NCBI RefSeq assembly: GCF_900169275.1
Contig: NZ_FXZC01000008.1
Location: 47,918-111,917, forward strand
DNA length: 64,000 nucleotides
Source: Brevibacterium casei CIP 102111
GTDB lineage: Bacteria; Actinomycetota; Actinomycetes; Actinomycetales; Brevibacteriaceae
Direction: 5' to 3'
Part shown: one piece after another, positions 9,874 through 18,311 of the stretch
How positions within the stretch are numbered: the first letter of the stretch is position 1
Layout: each line of letters begins with the position of its first letter
Program-made: the position numbers and the translations under genes
The notes under the pieces: generated by a model
Databases searched by the model: none
What the model saw: only the letters and a program-made list of their open reading frames with translations
What the model was told of the DNA's origin: nothing

Positions 9874-11466
9874 GTGCCCAAGCCCATCGTGCTCATCGCC
9901 GAAAACCTGTCACCGGCCACCATCGACGCGCTCGGGGGTGACTTCGAGATCCGTCACACGGACGGCGCCGACCGCTCCCAGCTCCTGGACTCCATCGTCG
10001 ATGCCGACGCGATCCTCGTCCGCTCGGCCACGCAGGTCGACGCCGAGGCGATCGCGGCGGCGAAGAGGCTCAAGGTCATCGCCCGCGCCGGGGTCGGACT
10101 CGACAATGTCGACGTCCCGGCCGCCACCTCGGCGGGTGTCATGGTCGTCAACGCCCCCACCTCGAACATCATCTCCGCCGCCGAGCTGACGATGGCCCAC
10201 ATCCTCGCCTCGGCGCGGTACTTCGGTGCGGGCAACACCTCGCTCAAGGCGGGGGAGTGGAAGCGCTCGACGTTCACCGGCGTCGAACTCTACGAGAAGA
10301 CGCTCGGCATCGTCGGCCTCGGGCGCATCGGCGGGCTCGTCGCCGAGCGCGCGAAGGCCTTCGGCATGCGCCTCGTCGGCTACGACCCCTACATCACGCA
10401 GGCCCGCGCCGCCCAGATGGGCGTCGAGGTCGTCGACCTGCCCGGGCTCCTCGCCGTCTCCGACTTCGTCACCGTCCACATGCCCAAGACCCCGGAGACC
10501 ATCGGGATGATCGGGGCCGAGCAGTTCGCCCAGGCCAAGCCCGGTGCCCGCTTCGTCAACGTCGCCCGCGGCGGCATCATCGATGAGGACGCCCTCGCCG
10601 AGGCGGTCGCCGCCGGGACCGTCGGAGGCGCCGGCATCGACGTGTGGAACGTCGAACCCCCCGAGCACTCGGCGCTCATGGAGCTCGACGCCGTCAACGT
10701 CACCCCGCACCTCGGCGCCTCGACGGCCGAGGCCCAGGAGAAGGCCGGGGTCGCGGTCGCGAAGTCCGTGCGCAAGGCGCTCGCCGGTGAGCTCGTCCCC
10801 GACGCCGTCAACGTCGCCGGCGGTGCGATCCACGAGGACGTCCGTCCCGGCATCCCGCTCGCCGAGCGGCTCGGACGCGTCGTCAACGCCCTCGCCGAGT
10901 CCTCGGTCACTCACTTCAAGGTCGAGGTCAACGGGGAGATCGCGGACAAGGACGTCTCCGTCCTCAAGCTCTCCGCGCTCAAGGGTCTGTTCAAGGACGT
11001 CGTGTCCGACCAGGTCTCCTACGTCAACGCCCCGCTGCTCGCCGAGGAGCGCGGGATCGGCGTCGAACTCGTCACCGACCCCTACTGCGAGTCCTTCCGC
11101 AACGTCACCCGCCTGACGGCGACGACCGGGGACGGTCAGCGGATCACGGTCGCCGGCACCGTGACCGGGCCGAAGCTCGTCCAGAAGCTCACCGAGGTCG
11201 ACGGCTACGACCTCGAGATCGAGCTCACCGACAACCTCCTCATCTTCCGCTACGAGGACCGCCCCGGCATCATCGGCCAGCTCGGCCTCGCTCTCGGAGC
11301 CAACGAGATCAACATCGCGGGCATGCAGGTCTCACCCTCGGCCGAGGGCAGCGAGGCGCTCTCCGTCATGGCCGTCGACACGGCCGTGCCCGAAGAGGTC
11401 GTGCGCGCCGTGGCCGGGGCCGTCAATGCCTCGGCGTTCTCCGCGGTCTCCCTCGAGGAGGACTGA
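9874..11466 (+). CDS. serA: D-3-phosphoglycerate dehydrogenase
   Basis: First step of phosphorylated serine synthesis: NAD+-dependent oxidation of 3-phosphoglycerate. At 530 aa it is the long type I form, with the split substrate-binding domain, a Rossmann domain (GIVGLGRIGGLVAERAKAFG, about residues 146-165), the catalytic Arg/Glu/His region ending in VTPHLGAST, an intervening ASB domain, and a C-terminal ACT domain (LIFRYEDRPGIIGQLG) that binds serine. The GTG start follows AAGGAG at 9861-9866. A candidate -10 (TAGGAT) lies near 9837. The gene appears monocistronic and ends in a strong hairpin. Confidence 0.96.
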   Translation: MPKPIVLIAENLSPATIDALGGDFEIRHTDGADRSQLLDSIVDADAILVRSATQVDAEAIAAAKRLKVIARAGVGLDNVDVPAATSAGVMVVNAPTSNIISAAELTMAHILASARYFGAGNTSLKAGEWKRSTFTGVELYEKTLGIVGLGRIGGLVAERAKAFGMRLVGYDPYITQARAAQMGVEVVDLPGLLAVSDFVTVHMPKTPETIGMIGAEQFAQAKPGARFVNVARGGIIDEDALAEAVAAGTVGGAGIDVWNVEPPEHSALMELDAVNVTPHLGASTAEAQEKAGVAVAKSVRKALAGELVPDAVNVAGGAIHEDVRPGIPLAERLGRVVNALAESSVTHFKVEVNGEIADKDVSVLKLSALKGLFKDVVSDQVSYVNAPLLAEERGIGVELVTDPYCESFRNVTRLTATTGDGQRITVAGTVTGPKLVQKLTEVDGYDLEIELTDNLLIFRYEDRPGIIGQLGLALGANEINIAGMQVSPSAEGSEALSVMAVDTAVPEEVVRAVAGAVNASAFSAVSLEED

Positions 11467-11473
11467 GGACCGC

Positions 11474-11520
11474 TATGATGGTCGCTGCACGAGGATCAGC
11501 CGATCCGTGCAGCGACCATC
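11474..11520 (+). terminator. Hairpin after serA, with an embedded -10-like box
   Basis: Perfect 15-bp inverted repeat (11477-11491 against 11506-11520), loop 14 nt. It directly follows the serA stop, so it probably ends that transcript. TATGAT at 11474-11479 overlaps the left arm and could be the -10 of the DUF805 gene, in which case the hairpin would be part of that mRNA leader. Confidence 0.65.
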
Positions 11521-11586
11521 GCCGGTCCGGTGATGTCTCGCCTCCTCGGTGACAGCGCCGTCGGCGTTCACACCACGAAGGAACCC

Positions 11587-12174
11587 ATGACCGAAACACC
11601 GCAGTCCCCTCTGCCCGCTGACGGAGGCGCCCCGGCCGCCGTCTCCCCGCAGGCCGCATCCGGCCGCACCGATCTCTCCCAGCCGCTGCCGGGAGCCTCC
11701 TTCCCGCAGGCGGTGCGCCGCTTCTTCAAGAAGTACACGGTCTTCACCGGCCGTGCCTCCCGCAGCGAATTCTGGTGGGCCTACCTCCTCGTCGCCGTGC
11801 TCTCGCTCATCCCCAACGTGATCATGATGATCGGTCTGAGCATCGGCGCGTCCTGGGCGGCGGCGAACCCCAAGGTCACCGAGCTTGGCGTCGACCCCAC
11901 TACGGGTGAGGCGGTGACGGTCGAGACCGCTCCGGGGATCGTCAACCACCCGCCGGCCGCGATCCTCATCTTCGTCGGCCTCGCGCTCCTCATCGTCGTC
12001 GTCCTCGCCGTCATCGTCCCCTTCCTCGCCGTCGTCGTCCGTCGCCTCCACGACGCGAACATGGCAGGACCGATGGCCTTCCTCCTGCTCGTTCCGTTCG
12101 TCGGAACCCTCATCGTGCTCGTCCTCATGCTCCTGCCCTCGAAGCCCGAGGGCGCACGGTTCGACCGCGCCTGA
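11587..12174 (+). CDS. DUF805 membrane protein
   Basis: 195-aa membrane protein with a disordered Pro/Ala-rich N-terminus of about 45 residues, then the DUF805 core: FFKKYTVFTGRASRSEFWWAYL (signature FxGRASRxEFWW), transmembrane helices at about 70-95, 125-155 and 165-185, and the conserved RRLHDANMAG motif. The function of DUF805 proteins is not established. The ATG at 11587 follows GAAGGA at 11578-11583; an in-frame ATG at 11530 has no ribosome-binding site. It is an isolated gene between two hairpins. Confidence 0.88.
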   Translation: MTETPQSPLPADGGAPAAVSPQAASGRTDLSQPLPGASFPQAVRRFFKKYTVFTGRASRSEFWWAYLLVAVLSLIPNVIMMIGLSIGASWAAANPKVTELGVDPTTGEAVTVETAPGIVNHPPAAILIFVGLALLIVVVLAVIVPFLAVVVRRLHDANMAGPMAFLLLVPFVGTLIVLVLMLLPSKPEGARFDRA

Positions 12175-12197
12175 GCCCGACGCCCGTCCTCACGACG

Positions 12198-12227
12198 CCG
12201 GCCCCGTCAGAACTCTGACGGGGCCGG
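12198..12227 (+). terminator. Bidirectional terminator after the DUF805 gene
   Basis: Perfect 14-bp inverted repeat (12198-12211 against 12214-12227) with a 2-nt centre, followed by AGTTGTAT. It separates the convergent DUF805 and PAP2 genes. Confidence 0.8.
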
Positions 12228-12301
12228 AGTTGTATCGGCGAGGATGCCGCGGGTGTCGCGAATTCGGCGGATTCCGCGCGTGGCGGGCGCAGCGCGGGAG
12301 G

Positions 12302-13129
12302 CTACCTCGCGAGCAGCGGTGAGCGGGTGCGCAGGGCCACCCAGATCCAGAACGCGTCGGCGAGCAGCGCCGCCGAGAGGCCGAGCAGGGCACCGGCGAT
12401 CGTGTCGGTGAGCCAGTGGACCTGGAGTGCTGTGCGCGACCACATCATCGCGAGGATCCAGACGGGGACGAGGACCATCGACCAGTGGAAGCGCAGACGG
12501 GTCGAGTCCGGGCCCCGGCTGGAACGTGCGTGGGCGATGATGAGGGCGAGACTGAGCGCCAGGGCGGCAGCGCCCATCGAATGCCCGGACGGGTAGGAGA
12601 AACCAAGGGAGTTGTAGAGCTGATCGCCGGGGCGCAGCCGTTCGACGACCGCCTTGATGGCCTCGGACAGTCCGACGCCGAGCAGCATCGTCGTGACGAT
12701 GACAGCGGCTGCGCGCAGTCGGCGCAGCAGGACGAGGATCCCAGCGGCCACGCCTGTGCAGACGACGGCGCCCGTCGCCCCTCCCACCTCGGCGAGGGTG
12801 ACGCAGATCCAGTACGGCACGGAGTCGACGGGGACCTTGACGAGCTGCGCCCACCACGTGTCGAGAACGGTCGGCCCGACGATGCTCAGCCGCAGCCAGA
12901 GCCCGAAGGCGAGGACCGCGAAGAGCGCGGGAACCGTCGCCCACAGAGCCCAGCGGGGGATGCGGACGATGGGGTGGGCGGAGTCTGCGGGCGGGCGGAT
13001 CAGGCGTTCCAGAGACCGTAGGTGTCCGCGAGCGAGGCGATCTTCTTCGCGCGGGCGAGACGGGGCAGGTAGGAGCCGTCGGTGATCTCGGATCCGCCCT
13101 CGGCCGCCGCGAGCATCTGCCGGGCCCAC
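12302..13129 (-). CDS. PAP2-family membrane phosphatase
   Basis: Integral membrane phosphatase-like protein of the type 2 phosphatidic acid phosphatase superfamily. The three catalytic motifs are present: KAVVERLRPGD, YPSGHSMG and a C-terminal SRTALQVHWLTDTIAG, with about six transmembrane segments between and around them. Likely substrates are lipid phosphates or polyprenyl pyrophosphate, which is an inference from the family. The start is uncertain. The coordinates use the GTG at 13129, but the first 50 residues are Arg-rich and lie inside the preceding lyase gene. Convincing similarity begins near VRIPRWALWATVP (about 12965), where no ATG, GTG or TTG exists; a CTG at about 13019 is possible. 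Confidence 0.8.
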   Translation of the reverse strand: MGPADARGGRGRIRDHRRLLPAPSRPREEDRLARGHLRSLERLIRPPADSAHPIVRIPRWALWATVPALFAVLAFGLWLRLSIVGPTVLDTWWAQLVKVPVDSVPYWICVTLAEVGGATGAVVCTGVAAGILVLLRRLRAAAVIVTTMLLGVGLSEAIKAVVERLRPGDQLYNSLGFSYPSGHSMGAAALALSLALIIAHARSSRGPDSTRLRFHWSMVLVPVWILAMMWSRTALQVHWLTDTIAGALLGLSAALLADAFWIWVALRTRSPLLAR

Positions 13130-13851
13130 GCGCGCTCGTCCTCGCTCGGGCTCATCGCCTCATTGAGGGCGTTGACCTGATCGAGAGCGAGCACGAGCTT
13201 GCCGGTCATGCCCATCTGGTGGGTGACGTCGGCGTCCGCGCGCACCTGCTCGTCGCTCGCGTCGGCGGCCGAGGGGCCGTCGATGGCACCGGGCAGCCCG
13301 CCCATGCGCGAAGCAATGGTCAGGCGCGAACGGGCGTAGGCGAGCGCCATGGGATCGCCGGAGAAGCCGGTGTCCTTGCGGAAGTCGTTCGTGCCGAAGG
13401 CGAGGCGGAAGGTGCCGGGTGCCTCGGCGATCTTCGTCGCGTTCTCGACTCCGCGGGCGGACTCGAGGAGGGCGATGACGGGCAGGCCGGCCTTCGCGCG
13501 CATCGCGGTGTAGGAGACCTGTTCGGGGCGTTCGGTCTCCGGGAGCATGACTCCGCGCAGACCCGGCAGGGTGGCGACGGCGGCGAGGTCGTCGTCCCAG
13601 AACTCCGACTCCATCTTGTTGATGCGCACCCACGCCGACATCCCCGACTCGAGCGCGCGGACGACGTTGTCGCGGGCATCGAGCTTCTTGTCCTCGGCCA
13701 CGGAGGCCTCGAGGTCGAAGATCACCGAGTCGGCCTCCGAGGCCTGCGCCGGAGCGAAGATCTCCTCCTTCGCCGCGTTGACGAGCAGCCACGAGCGGGA
13801 GAGCTTGGCGGGGAGGGAGGCGGCGCGGCGGTTGCGGATCGTTTCAGTCAA
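13000..13851 (-). CDS. CitE-like CoA-ester lyase (HpcH/HpaI family)
   Basis: 283-aa TIM-barrel protein related to the citrate lyase beta subunit and malyl-CoA/methylmalyl-CoA lyases. Visible family blocks are RSWLLVNAA near residue 16, DSVIFDLEASVAEDKK (Mg2+-binding acidic residues), WVRINKMES with the conserved Arg, GVMLPETE, PVIALLESARGVENATKIA and RLAFGTNDFRKDTG. No citrate lyase alpha or gamma subunits are nearby, so it probably acts alone on a CoA ester. I chose the TTG at 13851, preceded by GAGAGAAAG, because residues upstream do not resemble the family. TACAAT (minus strand, 13916-13921) is a possible -10. Confidence 0.82.
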   Translation of the reverse strand: MTETIRNRRAASLPAKLSRSWLLVNAAKEEIFAPAQASEADSVIFDLEASVAEDKKLDARDNVVRALESGMSAWVRINKMESEFWDDDLAAVATLPGLRGVMLPETERPEQVSYTAMRAKAGLPVIALLESARGVENATKIAEAPGTFRLAFGTNDFRKDTGFSGDPMALAYARSRLTIASRMGGLPGAIDGPSAADASDEQVRADADVTHQMGMTGKLVLALDQVNALNEAMSPSEDERAWARQMLAAAEGGSEITDGSYLPRLARAKKIASLADTYGLWNA

Positions 13852-13915
13852 GGATCGACTTTCTCTCGGGACTCGGTGGTTCTGCCAGTTCCATCTTCGT
13901 GCCTTGCAGGGTGGA

Positions 13916-13959
13916 ATTGTAGCCGTGTGCGAAGATTGGGACGTGAAATTGTCCACGTC
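13916..13959 (-). promoter_or_regulatory. Possible promoter and operator of the CitE-like gene
   Basis: TACAAT on the minus strand (13916-13921) is a fair -10. A 6-bp inverted repeat, GACGTG at 13940 and CACGTC at 13954, covers the expected -35 position. The fit is weak and the -35 is not canonical. Confidence 0.3.
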
Positions 13960-14031
13960 AGCGGTCTGGCGAGGCTGACACCCGGCTGGAGACGAGCCCA
14001 CTTGCCGCCTCGTCCGCATGATGGGACACGG

Positions 14032-14060
14032 TAGTTGCATCATGAGATGCGCCTTAGGGT
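14032..14060 (+). promoter_or_regulatory. leuB promoter with LtbR-like operator
   Basis: TAGGGT at 14055-14060 ends 6 nt before the leuB ATG, so transcription should start at or next to the start codon (leaderless). The palindrome GCATCATGAGATGC (14037-14050) fills the -35/-10 spacer. Read on the other strand it shares GCrTCTCAT and GATGCAA with a site in front of leuC at 39388-39412. Confidence 0.6.
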
Positions 14061-14066
14061 GGCGGC

Positions 14067-15104
14067 ATGAAGTTCTCAATTGCGGTCATGCCCGGCGACG
14101 GAATCGGCACCGAGGTCGTCCCCGAAGGGCTCAAGGTCCTCCAGCGTGCGATCGAGGTCTCGGGCGAACCGGTCGAACTCGAGCTCACCGACTACGAGGT
14201 CGGCGCGAAGCGCTGGCATGCCACAGGCGAGACGCTCACCGACGAGGACCTCGAATCCCTGCGGGGCCACGACGCGATCTTCTTCGGCGCATGCGGCGAC
14301 CCCAGCGTCCCCTCCGGGGTGCTCGAGCGCGGGGTCATCCTCAAGATGCGCTTCGGCCTCGGCCACGCCGTCAACCTCCGGCCCTCGAAGCTCTACGCCG
14401 GCGTCGAGTCGCCCCTGGCCGCGCGCCCCGAGATCGACTTCGTCGTCGTCCGCGAGGGCACGGAGGGCTCGTACACGGGCATGGGCGGCTCGGTCCGCAC
14501 GGACACCCCGCATGAGGTCGCCACCGAGGTCTCGGTGAACACGTGGTACGGCGTCGAGCGCGCCGTCCGCGACGCCTTCGCGCGCGCACAGTCGCGGCGG
14601 AAGAAGCTCACGTACGTCCACAAGCACAACGTCATGGTCCACGCCGGCCACCTGTGGCGACGGGTCGTGGAGAAGGTCGGCGAGGAGTTCCCCAAGGTCG
14701 CGGTCAACTACGAGCACACGGACGCGTGCACGATCTACATGGTCACCGACCCGCAGCGCTACGACGTCATCGTCACCGACAACCTCTTCGGCGACATCCT
14801 CACCGACCTCGCCGCCGCCGTCACCGGAGGCATCGGGCTGGCCGCCTCGGGCAACCTCAACGTCGAAGGCACGGCCCCGAGTCTCTTCGAGCCGATCCAC
14901 GGTTCGGCCCCCGACATCGCCGGTCAGCAGATCGCCGACCCGACCGCCTCGATCCTCTCCGGCGCGCTCATGGCCTCCCACCTCGGCCTCGAGACCGTGG
15001 CCAAGGCCATCGAAGCGGCCGTCGAGGCCGACCTCGCCGAACGCGACGGGACGCAGCGGACCACCGCCGAGGTGGGCGACGCGATCGCCGCGCGCCTGGG
15101 CTGA
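14067..15104 (+). CDS. leuB: 3-isopropylmalate dehydrogenase
   Basis: NAD+-dependent oxidative decarboxylation of 3-isopropylmalate, the third leucine-specific step. 345 aa; the beta-decarboxylating dehydrogenase fold shows [15 protein letters not shown] at the N-terminus, the substrate-binding [17 protein letters not shown] (Arg residues), [16 protein letters not shown]-like YVHKHNVM with the catalytic Lys, and the metal/NAD block [27 protein letters not shown] with [13 protein letters not shown]. The related tartrate/malate dehydrogenases are possible on sequence alone, but the neighbouring ilvE and the operator shared with leuCD favour LeuB. It starts 6 nt after the -10, without a clear Shine-Dalgarno. 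Confidence 0.92.
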   Translation: MKFSIAVMPGDGIGTEVVPEGLKVLQRAIEVSGEPVELELTDYEVGAKRWHATGETLTDEDLESLRGHDAIFFGACGDPSVPSGVLERGVILKMRFGLGHAVNLRPSKLYAGVESPLAARPEIDFVVVREGTEGSYTGMGGSVRTDTPHEVATEVSVNTWYGVERAVRDAFARAQSRRKKLTYVHKHNVMVHAGHLWRRVVEKVGEEFPKVAVNYEHTDACTIYMVTDPQRYDVIVTDNLFGDILTDLAAAVTGGIGLAASGNLNVEGTAPSLFEPIHGSAPDIAGQQIADPTASILSGALMASHLGLETVAKAIEAAVEADLAERDGTQRTTAEVGDAIAARLG

Positions 15105-15206
15105 GGGGCCGGTCGCCTCGGCGGGGATCCCACCCCGATGCGAGGATGCCGGACCGATGGACTACCCTGAGACGTGGTAGGCCTCACACACGTCGAAAGA
15201 GCTCTG

Positions 15207-16298
15207 ATGACTGAATTCGCCATCCTCAGGAACATCCAGCCGCAGCCCGAGCTGGTGCGCGAGGACATCAAGAAGGATCCCGGGTTCGGGCAGTACTTCA
15301 CCGACCACATGGCGCACATCCGCTACACGAACGATGACGGGTGGCAGGCGCACGAGGTCAAGCCGTACGGTCCGCTCGTGCTCGATCCGGCGGCAGCGGT
15401 CTTCCACTACGCGCAGGAGATCTTCGAGGGGCTCAAGGCCTATCGTCACGCTGACGGCTCGGTGTGGACGTTCCGGCCCGACCGCAATGCCGCGCGCATC
15501 AACCGTTCGGCCGAACGGCTCGCCCTGCCCCAGCTGAGCGAAGAGGACTTCATCAACTCGCTCAAGGCCCTCGTCTCGACCGACGAGAAGTGGGTGCCGA
15601 CGCCGGGCACCGACGCCGACGAGTCGAGCCTCTACCTGCGCCCGTTCATGATCGCCTCGGAGCGGTTCCTCGGAGTGCGGGCCAGCCACGAGGTCGACTA
15701 CTACGTCATCGCCTCGCCGGCCGGACCGTATTTCGCCGGCGGCATCAAGCCCGTGTCGATCTGGCTGTCGAAGAAGCTCAACCGCGCCGGCTCCGGCGGC
15801 ACCGGCTTCGCCAAGTGCGGCGGGAACTACGCGTCCTCGCTGCTCGCGCAGAAGGAGGCCGCGGAGAAGGGCTGCCAGCAGGTGCTCTTCACCGACGCCG
15901 AGGAGCACAAGTACATCGACGAGCTCGGCGGCATGAACCTCATGCTCGTGACCAAGGACGGGCAGCTGCTCACGCCGGCCCTCAGCGACACCATCCTCGA
16001 CGGGGTGACCCGCCGTTCGCTGCTCGACCTCGCCCCCGAACTCGGCCTCGAGCCGGTCGAACGACAGCTCACCGTCGACGAATGGCGCGAAGGTGCGGAG
16101 AACGGTGACATCGTCGAGGCCTTCGCGTGCGGCACCGCCGCGGTCATCACCCCGATCAGCAAGCTCGTCAGCGACGACTTCACCATCGACCACGGAGACA
16201 CCCCGGGCGAGAAGACGATGGCCTTGCGCAAGGCACTCCTCGACATCCAGTACGGCCGCGTCGAGGACAAGCACAACTGGCTCGTCCGCCTGGCCTGA
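15207..16298 (+). CDS. ilvE: Branched-chain amino acid aminotransferase
   Basis: PLP-dependent class IV aminotransferase catalysing the last step of Val/Leu/Ile synthesis. 363 aa, matching the type II (actinobacterial/eukaryotic) BCAT length. Landmarks are FTDHMAHIRY, AAVFHYAQEIFEGLKAY, RSAERLALP, the PLP lysine in FAKCGGNYASSL and CGTAAVITPI. The ATG at 15207 follows GAAAG; an in-frame GTG at 15174 overlaps the promoter region and was rejected. It lies 102 bp after leuB. TACCCT near 15165 may be its own -10. Downstream is a large hairpin and repeat region. Confidence 0.95.
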   Translation: MTEFAILRNIQPQPELVREDIKKDPGFGQYFTDHMAHIRYTNDDGWQAHEVKPYGPLVLDPAAAVFHYAQEIFEGLKAYRHADGSVWTFRPDRNAARINRSAERLALPQLSEEDFINSLKALVSTDEKWVPTPGTDADESSLYLRPFMIASERFLGVRASHEVDYYVIASPAGPYFAGGIKPVSIWLSKKLNRAGSGGTGFAKCGGNYASSLLAQKEAAEKGCQQVLFTDAEEHKYIDELGGMNLMLVTKDGQLLTPALSDTILDGVTRRSLLDLAPELGLEPVERQLTVDEWREGAENGDIVEAFACGTAAVITPISKLVSDDFTIDHGDTPGEKTMALRKALLDIQYGRVEDKHNWLVRLA

Positions 16299-16432
16299 GG
16301 CGGTGTTGCCGCGCCAGCGGTTTCGCGTGGCCTGTGTGGCCCGTGCGGTCTGAACGGCCTGTGCGGCTTGACGGTGTGCGCGGCGCGAGCAGCTTGCGTG
16401 CGAGCCGCCTGAGCCGCCTGTGTGCCGGCCCC

Positions 16433-16486
16433 GAAAGGTGGATCCGGTTCGAAATCGTCTCGTTCTTCGAACCGGATCCACCTTTC
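16433..16486. repeat. Large perfect hairpin, 21-bp arms
   Basis: Arms 16433-16453 and 16466-16486 are perfect reverse complements (21 bp) around a 12-nt loop; the arm core is GGTGGATCCGGTTCGAA. It could end ilvE transcription, or be a member of a dispersed intergenic repeat family. Confidence 0.8.
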
Positions 16487-16500
16487 TGGCGTCCGTGCCC

Positions 16501-16617
16501 GCCTCCGGGCGCGGGTGTCGGCCTCCGGGCGCGGGTGTCCGCCACCGGGCGTGGGAGCCCGTCCCCGGCGCGGGTGCCTGCCTCTTGCGCGTGCGCCCGC
16601 CCCCGGCGCGCACCTGC
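16501..16617 (+). repeat. 20-bp degenerate tandem repeat tract
   Basis: About six units with a period of 19-20 bp. The first two (16501-16520, 16521-16540; GCCTCCGGGCGCGGGTGTCG) differ by one base, and later copies drift progressively. There are no unique spacers, so it is not CRISPR. Confidence 0.75.
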
Positions 16618-16625
16618 TGAGTGTT

Positions 16626-16654
16626 TTGCGCGTCCGTGCGCTAAACGTTGTACT
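16626..16654 (+). promoter_or_regulatory. Promoter of the MFS gene
   Basis: TTGCGC (16626-16631), 17-bp spacer, TGTACT (16649-16654). The -10 ends 8 nt before the GTG at 16663, so the mRNA would be leaderless or nearly so. Confidence 0.45.
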
Positions 16655-16662
16655 GTGTCCCC

Positions 16663-18108
16663 GTGACTGCACCGTCTTCGACCTCCGTTCCCACGGCCTC
16701 CGACGTCATCGCGAACCTGCCGTGGAAGTGGCGCACGCAGGGCACCATCTTCATCATCGGCGGCCTCGGCTTCATGTTCGACGCGTGGGACGTCGCCCTC
16801 AACGGGTTCCTCATCCCGCTGCTCAGCGACCATTGGGACCTCAGTGTGGGGCAGGCGGCGTGGATCGCCACCGCCAACCTCATCGGCATGGCTCTCGGCG
16901 CGTTCGTCTGGGGAGGCATCGCCGATGTCATCGGGCGCAAGAAGGCGTTCACCCTCACGCTGCTCGTCTTCTCGATCTTCACCGTCGCCGGAGCGTTCTC
17001 TCCCGAGTTCGGGTGGTTCATCGTCTTCCGCTTCCTTGCCGGCTTCGGCTTGGGCGGCTGCATCCCGGTCGACTACGCACTCGTCGGTGAATTTACGCCG
17101 AAGCGTCATCGCGGCCGCGTGCTCACCGCGATGGACGGGTGGTGGCCGATCGGTGCGTCCCTGTGCGCGTTCGTCTCCGCCTGGCTGCTGACGATGGGGG
17201 ACTGGCGGCTGATCATGCTCGTCATGATCATCCCCGCACTGCTCACCGTCGCCGTCCGGTTCGGGATCCCCGAATCGCCTCTCTATCTCGCCTCCGTCGG
17301 CCGCTATGCCGAGGCGGACGCGGTCATCGCGCGCCTCGTCGAGCGCACCGGCGCCGACGTGCCGGCCTGGACGCACGACGCACCCGGCGATGCGGGACCG
17401 CTGCCGACCGACAGCCTCGGCGAGGGGAGACAGGACACCGTTGAGTCCTCCGCTGGAATCATCACCTCCGTCAACGGTCGGCTGCGGGCCGCCACGGGAC
17501 AGCTCGCACAGCTGTGGCAGTACTCGGCGAAGACGACGCTGGTGTCGTGGGCCCTCTTCGTCTCCGTCCTCCTTGTCTACTACGCGGCACTGACATGGCT
17601 GCCGGGGATCCTCAAGCGGCAAGGGCTCGGCGACCAGGCGGCGTTCCTCGTCACAGGGTCGATGACCGCGGTCGGCATCCTCGGCGTCGTCGTCTCGGCG
17701 CTCCTCGTCGAACGCCTGGGGCGCAAATGGGTGCTCGGTGTCAGTGCGATCGTCTCCGCGGTGCTCCTCGTCGGCGTCGCCGTCTTCATCGAAGCATCGG
17801 GATCGGAGCTGAGCTTCGCAGCGAAGGCGAGCGTCATCGGGTTCGGTTTCGTCATCCAGATCGCGATCCCCACGCTCTACACCTACGTCTCCGAGCTCTA
17901 CCCGACCCGCCTGCGCGGGTCCGGTTTCGGGTGGGCGTCGGCGGCCTCGCGGATCGCCACCGGCATCGCGCCGCTCGTCTTCGGTGCCTACATGTGGCCG
18001 GTCCTCGGGCTCGTGACGACCTTCGCACTCACCGGTGTCCTCGTCGTCGTCGCCGTCGCGCTCATGGCGCTCCTCGCCAGGGAGACGACAGGGGAGAAGC
18101 TCACCTGA
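16663..18108 (+). CDS. MFS transporter, metabolite:H+ symporter type
   Basis: 481-aa, 12-helix major facilitator. The first helix pair carries GGLGFMFDAWDVALNGFLIPLL with the conserved Asp of sugar/aromatic-acid symporters. The loop 2-3 signature is GGIADVIGRKKAF, helix 4 has RFLAGFGLGGCIPVDYALVGEF, and loop 8-9 has LVERLGRKWVLG. The cytoplasmic loop between helices 6 and 7 is long and polar. The substrate is not predictable; sugar-porter and aromatic-acid-porter subfamilies both fit. The GTG at 16663 was preferred to a TTG at 16648 because of the promoter position. The gene stands alone. Confidence 0.85.
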   Translation: MTAPSSTSVPTASDVIANLPWKWRTQGTIFIIGGLGFMFDAWDVALNGFLIPLLSDHWDLSVGQAAWIATANLIGMALGAFVWGGIADVIGRKKAFTLTLLVFSIFTVAGAFSPEFGWFIVFRFLAGFGLGGCIPVDYALVGEFTPKRHRGRVLTAMDGWWPIGASLCAFVSAWLLTMGDWRLIMLVMIIPALLTVAVRFGIPESPLYLASVGRYAEADAVIARLVERTGADVPAWTHDAPGDAGPLPTDSLGEGRQDTVESSAGIITSVNGRLRAATGQLAQLWQYSAKTTLVSWALFVSVLLVYYAALTWLPGILKRQGLGDQAAFLVTGSMTAVGILGVVVSALLVERLGRKWVLGVSAIVSAVLLVGVAVFIEASGSELSFAAKASVIGFGFVIQIAIPTLYTYVSELYPTRLRGSGFGWASAASRIATGIAPLVFGAYMWPVLGLVTTFALTGVLVVVAVALMALLARETTGEKLT

Positions 18109-18311
18109 GGCAGACGTCGACGGTCGCCGACCCCGGCAGGCATCGTCGCACGTGGCGTTACCAGCCCGGCACGCCTGCGGCCGGAGCAGCCGCGGCCCGG
18201 CAGAGTCGGCAGCGATCGGACCGACCGGCAGTCATCGGACGAAATGGGCCTTGACCAGGAAGAACGTTCACGGCGAGTCTCGTGTCAGTGCCGCGGTCTA
18301 GGGTACTGAGC

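Larger units (their letters stand above)
16299..16662. other. Non-coding, repeat-rich gap between ilvE and the MFS gene
   Basis: A 364-bp stretch with no supported gene. The first 130 bp are degenerate GGCCTGTG/GCGGCTTG-like low-complexity sequence. Then come a 21-bp perfect inverted repeat (16433-16486), a 20-bp tandem repeat tract (16501 to about 16617) and the promoter of the transporter gene. Reverse-strand frames here only encode Arg/Pro-rich repeats and are not credible proteins. Confidence 0.8.

Noticed and set aside
15174..15206. Upstream GTG start for ilvE
   Set aside because: The ATG at 15207 has a ribosome-binding site and matches the family N-terminus; the upstream codons lie in the promoter region.
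16501..16617. CRISPR-like array
   Set aside because: Units are contiguous 20-bp tandem copies without spacers and no cas genes are present.
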